DNA of 18,474 bases from an uncultured Roseburia sp. (lineage in GTDB: Bacteria > Bacillota > Clostridia > Lachnospirales > Lachnospiraceae): NCBI GenBank assembly GCA_945928585.1, contig CAMENQ010000008.1, positions 1-18,474 on the forward strand, given 5' to 3'. Of this stretch, positions 14,770-18,474 are shown in pieces (positions within the stretch are counted from its first letter, which is position 1; the number at the start of each line of letters is the position of its first letter). The notes beneath the pieces are model-generated. The model was not told the DNA's origin. It saw only the letters and a program-made list of their open reading frames with translations, and searched no databases. Both the position numbers and the translations under genes were made by a program.

Positions 14770-14988
14770 ATGGAAAAGATATTTAAAATTAATGTTGATT
14801 GTGCAAACTGTGCAGCAAAAATGGAGAGAGCCATTGAAAAAATAAAAGGAGTGGAAAGCGTGTCTATTAATTTTATGTCACAGAAGGCTTTTATTGAGGC
14901 TGACGAGTCAGAATTTGAGCGTATCATAGCAGAGGCAGGAAAAGCTGTAGATAAAGTGGATAAGGGTACGGTTCTTGAGGCGATTTAG
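14770..14988 (+). CDS. Small heavy-metal-associated (HMA) domain protein
   Basis: A 72-residue single-domain protein with the ferredoxin-like HMA fold. The metal site is DCANCAAKME (Cys11, Cys14), and the spacing of hydrophobic strands (FKINVDC, VESVSINF, KAFIEAD) fits the family. In related Zn/Cd pumps this domain is usually the N-terminal part of the ATPase; here it is a separate gene, 94 bases ahead of an ATPase that lacks it. It may deliver metal to the pump or sense metal for it. AAAAAAGGAG lies 9 bases before the ATG. The Asp directly before the first Cys resembles Zn/Cd/Pb-binding HMA domains rather than Cu ones (GMTCxxC). Confidence 0.9.
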   Translation: MEKIFKINVDCANCAAKMERAIEKIKGVESVSINFMSQKAFIEADESEFERIIAEAGKAVDKVDKGTVLEAI

Positions 14989-15082
14989 TCAGGAAAACTA
15001 CTATGTGCTATAGGAAGTTTTTAGATTCTTATAAATAGCTATATTTATATGTTATAGTATTTTTGACAGATAGGAGGATGGC

Positions 15083-17029
15083 ATGAAAAAAAATGAATTA
15101 CTAAAAGTTATTTTATCAGCATTAATGCTGCTTACAGGTATGCTTGCAGAACATAGTGTAATAGACATATCAGGCATATGCACTGCCACAGGCACCTTTA
15201 CAGAAAATAATATAATGCTCATATGGTTTCTGGCGGCGTACCTTATTATAGGCGGAGATGTTTTAAAAGAGGCGGCGCAGAATATTTTAAGAGGACAGGT
15301 ATTTGACGAGAATTTCCTTATGGCTATAGCCAGCCTTGGCGCTTTCTTTGTAGGCGAGTATCCGGAGGCACTGGCAGTTATGCTGTTTTATCAGATAGGC
15401 GAAATGTTCCAAAGCTATGCCGTAAACAGGTCGCGCCGTTCCATATCAGAGCTTATGGATATAAAGCCGGACGCGGCATATGTCAGGCAAAATGACGGAA
15501 CAACTCTTAAGGTTCATCCTGAGGAGGTTAAAATAGGGCAGATTATTGTCGTAAAACCGGGAGAAAAGGTACCCCTTGACGGAAAAGTTGCAAAAGGAAG
15601 CGGTACACTTGATACATCAGCACTTACGGGAGAAAGTCTTCCTTTAGAGGTAGAGGAAGGAGACGAGGTCATAAGCGGCTCTATCAGCATAAATGGAGTA
15701 CTTGAAATAGAAGTTCTGAGGGAATTTGGACAGTCTACAGTATCCAAAATTCTTGAAATGGTTGAAAATGCAGGCAATAAAAAGGCCCAGACCGAAAAGT
15801 TTATAACAAGATTTGCAAGATATTATACGCCAATAGTAGTTTTTCTTGCGTTGGCACTGGCAGTCATACCGCCACTGGTGGAGGGTGTTTTCATAGCGGA
15901 TGGCATTACGGGAGAATTATTCAGCAAATGGGTATACAGAGCTTTAAGCTTTTTAGTTACTTCATGTCCATGTGCCCTTGTTATATCTGTGCCACTAAGC
16001 TTCTTTGGAGGTATAGGTGGAGCAGGAGCAAAGGGTATATTAGTAAAGGGAAGCAATTATCTTGAAATACTGGCACAGTGTGATACTGTAGTATTTGACA
16101 AGACAGGTACCCTTACAAAGGGAAATTTTAAGGTAAACAAAATACTTACGGTCAATGATGTGGAAGAGGATAGACTTTTATATATAGCAGCACTTGCGGA
16201 ATATTATTCAAATCATCCTATTTCGGTGTCGCTGAAAAATGAGTTAAATTCCAAAAATCCTGTTCTTTATGAAAAGCTTGTTAAAGAAGCAGTATCAAAG
16301 GATATGTCATCAGAATATGAGGAAATATCAGGACATGGCATAAAAGCCGGTACATCAGAAGGAGTTATTCTGGCAGGAAATAAAAGGCTGATGGACAGAG
16401 AACACATACCATGTGATACTGTAGATGAGATGGGAACCATAGTATATGTGGCACTTGAAGGAAAATATCTTGGAGCAATAGTTATAGCCGATGAAATCAA
16501 GGAGCAGTCAGCAGAAGCCATAAAATCATTAAAAGCATCAGGAATTACAAAAACTGTTATGCTGACAGGCGATAAAAAGAAAATCGGAGAATATGTGGGA
16601 AAAGAGCTTGGAATTGATGATGTGTATACAGAACTTCTTCCTGCCGATAAAGTGTCTCACGTAGAGGAGCTACTTAAGGAAGCAGCCGGTAAGCTGGCAT
16701 TTGTAGGAGATGGTATCAATGATGCACCTGTTCTTGCAAGAGCCGATATTGGCATAGCAATGGGTGCCCTTGGCTCTGATGCAGCCATAGAAGCAGCAGA
16801 TGTAGTCCTTATGGATGACAATCCTTTAGGCATAGCAAAGGCAATAAAAATCGCAAAAAAGACAGTGAAAATAGTAAAACAGAATATTGTTTTTGCCCTT
16901 GCCGTTAAGATTTTAATACTCATACTTTGTGCCATAGGCATTGCAAGCATGTGGGCAGCCGTATTTGCAGATGTAGGAGTGTCGTTTATAGCCATATTAA
17001 ATGCACTTCGGGCAATGAGAATAAAATAA
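15083..17029 (+). CDS. P1B-type ATPase, Zn/Cd/Pb exporter, without N-terminal HMA domain
   Basis: A 648-residue membrane pump that exports divalent metals using ATP. Motifs in order: TGES in the actuator domain (about 179-182), SCPCAL in membrane segment 6 (Cys295, Cys297), the phosphorylated DKTGT (Asp339), SNHP in the nucleotide-binding domain and GDGINDAP (542-549). The late pair Lys609 and Asp630 in the last two membrane segments has the same 21-residue spacing as Lys693 and Asp714 of E. coli ZntA, which marks the Zn/Cd/Pb subgroup rather than Cu pumps. The protein starts almost directly at the first membrane helices; the usual HMA domain is supplied as the preceding gene. AGGAGG lies close to the ATG. 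The 94-base gap upstream holds only a weak hairpin with a T-run near 15020. A strong bidirectional terminator follows. Confidence 0.93.
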   Translation: MKKNELLKVILSALMLLTGMLAEHSVIDISGICTATGTFTENNIMLIWFLAAYLIIGGDVLKEAAQNILRGQVFDENFLMAIASLGAFFVGEYPEALAVMLFYQIGEMFQSYAVNRSRRSISELMDIKPDAAYVRQNDGTTLKVHPEEVKIGQIIVVKPGEKVPLDGKVAKGSGTLDTSALTGESLPLEVEEGDEVISGSISINGVLEIEVLREFGQSTVSKILEMVENAGNKKAQTEKFITRFARYYTPIVVFLALALAVIPPLVEGVFIADGITGELFSKWVYRALSFLVTSCPCALVISVPLSFFGGIGGAGAKGILVKGSNYLEILAQCDTVVFDKTGTLTKGNFKVNKILTVNDVEEDRLLYIAALAEYYSNHPISVSLKNELNSKNPVLYEKLVKEAVSKDMSSEYEEISGHGIKAGTSEGVILAGNKRLMDREHIPCDTVDEMGTIVYVALEGKYLGAIVIADEIKEQSAEAIKSLKASGITKTVMLTGDKKKIGEYVGKELGIDDVYTELLPADKVSHVEELLKEAAGKLAFVGDGINDAPVLARADIGIAMGALGSDAAIEAADVVLMDDNPLGIAKAIKIAKKTVKIVKQNIVFALAVKILILILCAIGIASMWAAVFADVGVSFIAILNALRAMRIK

Positions 17030-17050
17030 AAACTGATGTCGGAAAAATAA

Positions 17051-17094
17051 AAAGACCATATACTAAATTGGGATATTTAGCATATGGTCTTTTT
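17051..17094. terminator. Bidirectional intrinsic terminator between the P-type ATPase and the chemotaxis gene
   Basis: AGACCATAT and CTAAA (17053-17067) pair with TTTAG and ATATGGTCT (17076-17090), with one mismatch and an 8-base loop. The right side carries a T-run and the left side an A-run. It can therefore stop transcription from the ATPase and, on the other strand, from the chemotaxis gene. Confidence 0.9.
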
Positions 17095-17142
17095 ATAAAT
17101 ATTTTAGTGTTGGTTAATTATAATATATATTGTTTTTTATTT

Positions 17143-17167
17143 AATAGGAAATTCCTAAAGCGACAGC
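17143..17167 (+). repeat. Half copy D of the dispersed repeat (5' block only)
   Basis: The 25 bases match 10049-10073 at 23 positions. The ATTCGC stem and the GC-rich terminator of copies B and C are absent; instead GGTT-TCGC-AACC forms a small hairpin at 17171-17182. It lies just downstream of the chemotaxis gene, which reads on the other strand. Confidence 0.7.
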
Positions 17168-17194
17168 ACCGGTTTCGCAACCTGCATCACCTTT

Positions 17195-18474
17195 TTAGAG
17201 AGCAACAAATCTGTCAGCCTCAGATTTAAGTGTACCTGCAATCTGCTTATTGCTTTCCATTTCCTCGATAATATGTCCCATATCCTCTACAAGGCCCTGT
17301 GTATTATCAGCGGCAGAAGCAATACCGTTTGCACTTTCCTCAACTGCTGTAGATATACCGTTCATTGCCTCAGTAACATTTGTAACTGCATCCTTAAGGT
17401 CAGCAGACATAGTATTAAACTGTTCTACAATATCATTTACATGAACTGCATCTCTGTTGTACTGCTTACCGGAATCAACGAAGTTATCATAGTCAGGAAG
17501 GACATTATCGTTAATGTATTCTACGATGGAATTTGAACTTTCAATTAATTCCTTAACAGCCATAACTACCATATTGTTGATAGACTGGATGTTGTTAGCG
17601 GCCTCTCTGCTGGAATCAGCAAGCTGTCTGATTTCATCAGCAACAACGGCAAATCCCCGTCCTGCATCACCGGCTCTTGCAGCTTCAATAGAAGCATTTA
17701 ATGCAAGAAGGTTTGTCTGGCTTGAAATGTTTAAGATTTCATTTGTAAGGTCATTTACACGGTCAACACTCTTACTATCCTCGATAGCCTTCTTTAATGT
17801 ATCAATAATCTCATTAATAATAGTGCTTGTACTCTGCTTGTTTTCAACAGCAGTATGCTCAAGTGTTTCGGCACGCTCTCTCATCTGGGCAGCGTACTCA
17901 AGCAATGATTCAGAGGCTTTTGCAAGATCAACCACGTTACTGTCAATATGTTCTGTACTTTCATTTACGTTCATAACCGTAGAAGAAACCTCTTCCATGG
18001 TAGCTGAAAGCTCTTCCATAACTGATGATGTATCATATGAGCTTTCATTTGCTGTAGAAACTTTAGAAGATACAGTACTTACAATGGAATTTAATCTGTT
18101 AGAGTTATCTGTAATCTGCTGCATAATGTTCTGGAGTGTAGCAATAAAGGTGTTTATACCGTTTGCAAGCCTTGCAATTTCATCCTTTCCTTCCTCTGGA
18201 ACTCTCTGTGTAAGGTCACCCTGAGAATTATTAATGTCAGAGATAATCTTCTTGAGCTTGTCGTTTGTGTTCTTAAGAGGAAGAATAACCTCAACAAAGC
18301 ACATAAGAAATACAAGAGCAACCATAATAATGGAAACAATAGCAATAACAGTCATAACAAGAGTAGCATTATCATATGCATCTTCATTTTCTGCTATAGC
18401 TTCTGCCATATTTGCTGAATTTATTTCGTTAAGGGAAGCAATGTCAGCAGAAAGTGTATCAGACAGTTTACCTA
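17195..18474 (-). CDS. Methyl-accepting chemotaxis protein, N-terminal part beyond the window
   Basis: A transmembrane chemoreceptor that controls CheA through CheW. About 425 residues are visible and the frame stays open to the right edge, so the true start and most of the sensor are missing; the Met encoded at 18409 is internal. In order: the last stretch of the extracellular helical sensor ([18 protein letters not shown]), a membrane helix ([20 protein letters not shown]), a HAMP linker (about [18 protein letters not shown]), then a long coiled coil. The signalling tip reads [20 protein letters not shown]...[15 protein letters not shown], which is highly conserved. No CheR-binding pentapeptide ends the protein (it ends DRFVAL). 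The ligand cannot be told from this part. It implies a motile or formerly motile cell. Confidence 0.93.
   Translation of the reverse strand, partial: GKLSDTLSADIASLNEINSANMAEAIAENEDAYDNATLVMTVIAIVSIIMVALVFLMCFVEVILPLKNTNDKLKKIISDINNSQGDLTQRVPEEGKDEIARLANGINTFIATLQNIMQQITDNSNRLNSIVSTVSSKVSTANESSYDTSSVMEELSATMEEVSSTVMNVNESTEHIDSNVVDLAKASESLLEYAAQMRERAETLEHTAVENKQSTSTIINEIIDTLKKAIEDSKSVDRVNDLTNEILNISSQTNLLALNASIEAARAGDAGRGFAVVADEIRQLADSSREAANNIQSINNMVVMAVKELIESSNSIVEYINDNVLPDYDNFVDSGKQYNRDAVHVNDIVEQFNTMSADLKDAVTNVTEAMNGISTAVEESANGIASAADNTQGLVEDMGHIIEEMESNKQIAGTLKSEADRFVAL

Noticed and set aside
14989..15082. Terminator or attenuator between the HMA gene and the ATPase
   Set aside because: The hairpin near 14995-15022 is interrupted by mismatches and too weak to call.
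17143..17199. c-di-GMP riboswitch near the chemotaxis gene
   Set aside because: The block resembles the dispersed repeat, lacks the conserved GEMM core, and lies 3' of the gene rather than in its leader.
17514..18224. Long + strand open frame (236 codons) opposite the chemotaxis gene
   Set aside because: It is antisense to a strongly conserved receptor signalling domain and has Ser/Ala-rich mirror composition; no ribosome site or family match.

Overview
The window looks like chromosome from a low-GC Gram-positive anaerobe, most likely a clostridial gut bacterium of the Lachnospiraceae type. This rests on the AT-rich codon use, GGAGG-type ribosome sites, TTG/GTG starts, a CIRCE/HrcA-type promoter, HPr with both His15 and Ser46, and a 4Fe-4S aldo/keto reductase. 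The species assignment is inference; no rRNA or tRNA is present. All genes read on the + strand except a chemotaxis receptor at the right edge.

Left part (1-4122): the end of a truncated PepD-like peptidase runs into larB and larC, two of the enzymes that make and load the nickel-pincer (NPN) cofactor of lactate racemase and its relatives. larA and larE are not in the window. LarC is one continuous protein with a strongly His-rich insert built from five 11-residue repeats. An aldo/keto reductase with two Fe-S motifs follows, behind its own promoter with a Fur-family-like palindrome.

Middle (4359-9920): a sugar phosphotransferase block. A fructose-type EIIABC, HPr and Enzyme I are followed by a membrane-anchored polysaccharide deacetylase that overlaps ptsI by 4 bases. 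The deacetylase carries Ig-like repeats and a complete NodB catalytic set. Fructose would enter as fructose-1-phosphate; no 1-phosphofructokinase is visible.

Right of centre (9921-12870): clpB, with a CIRCE operator and a good sigma-A promoter about 200 bases upstream. The leader holds a full intrinsic terminator that is part of a repeat seen elsewhere in the window. Next comes an Rpn/PDDEXK-type nuclease gene. It lies between the real 3' end of clpB and a second, slightly diverged 64-base copy of that 3' end, which makes this the most unusual locus here.

Right part (14105-17094): a compact metal-resistance unit bounded by two strong terminators. It holds a CadC-like ArsR regulator with both metal sites, a single-domain HMA protein, and a Zn/Cd/Pb-type P1B ATPase that lacks its own HMA domain. 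A methyl-accepting chemotaxis protein on the - strand runs off the right edge.

The best candidates for something new are the 3'-clpB duplication around the Rpn gene, the dispersed double-hairpin repeat (at 4123, 4176 and 10049, with a half copy at 17143), and the clpB control region, where promoter, operator and two terminator-like hairpins are interleaved.
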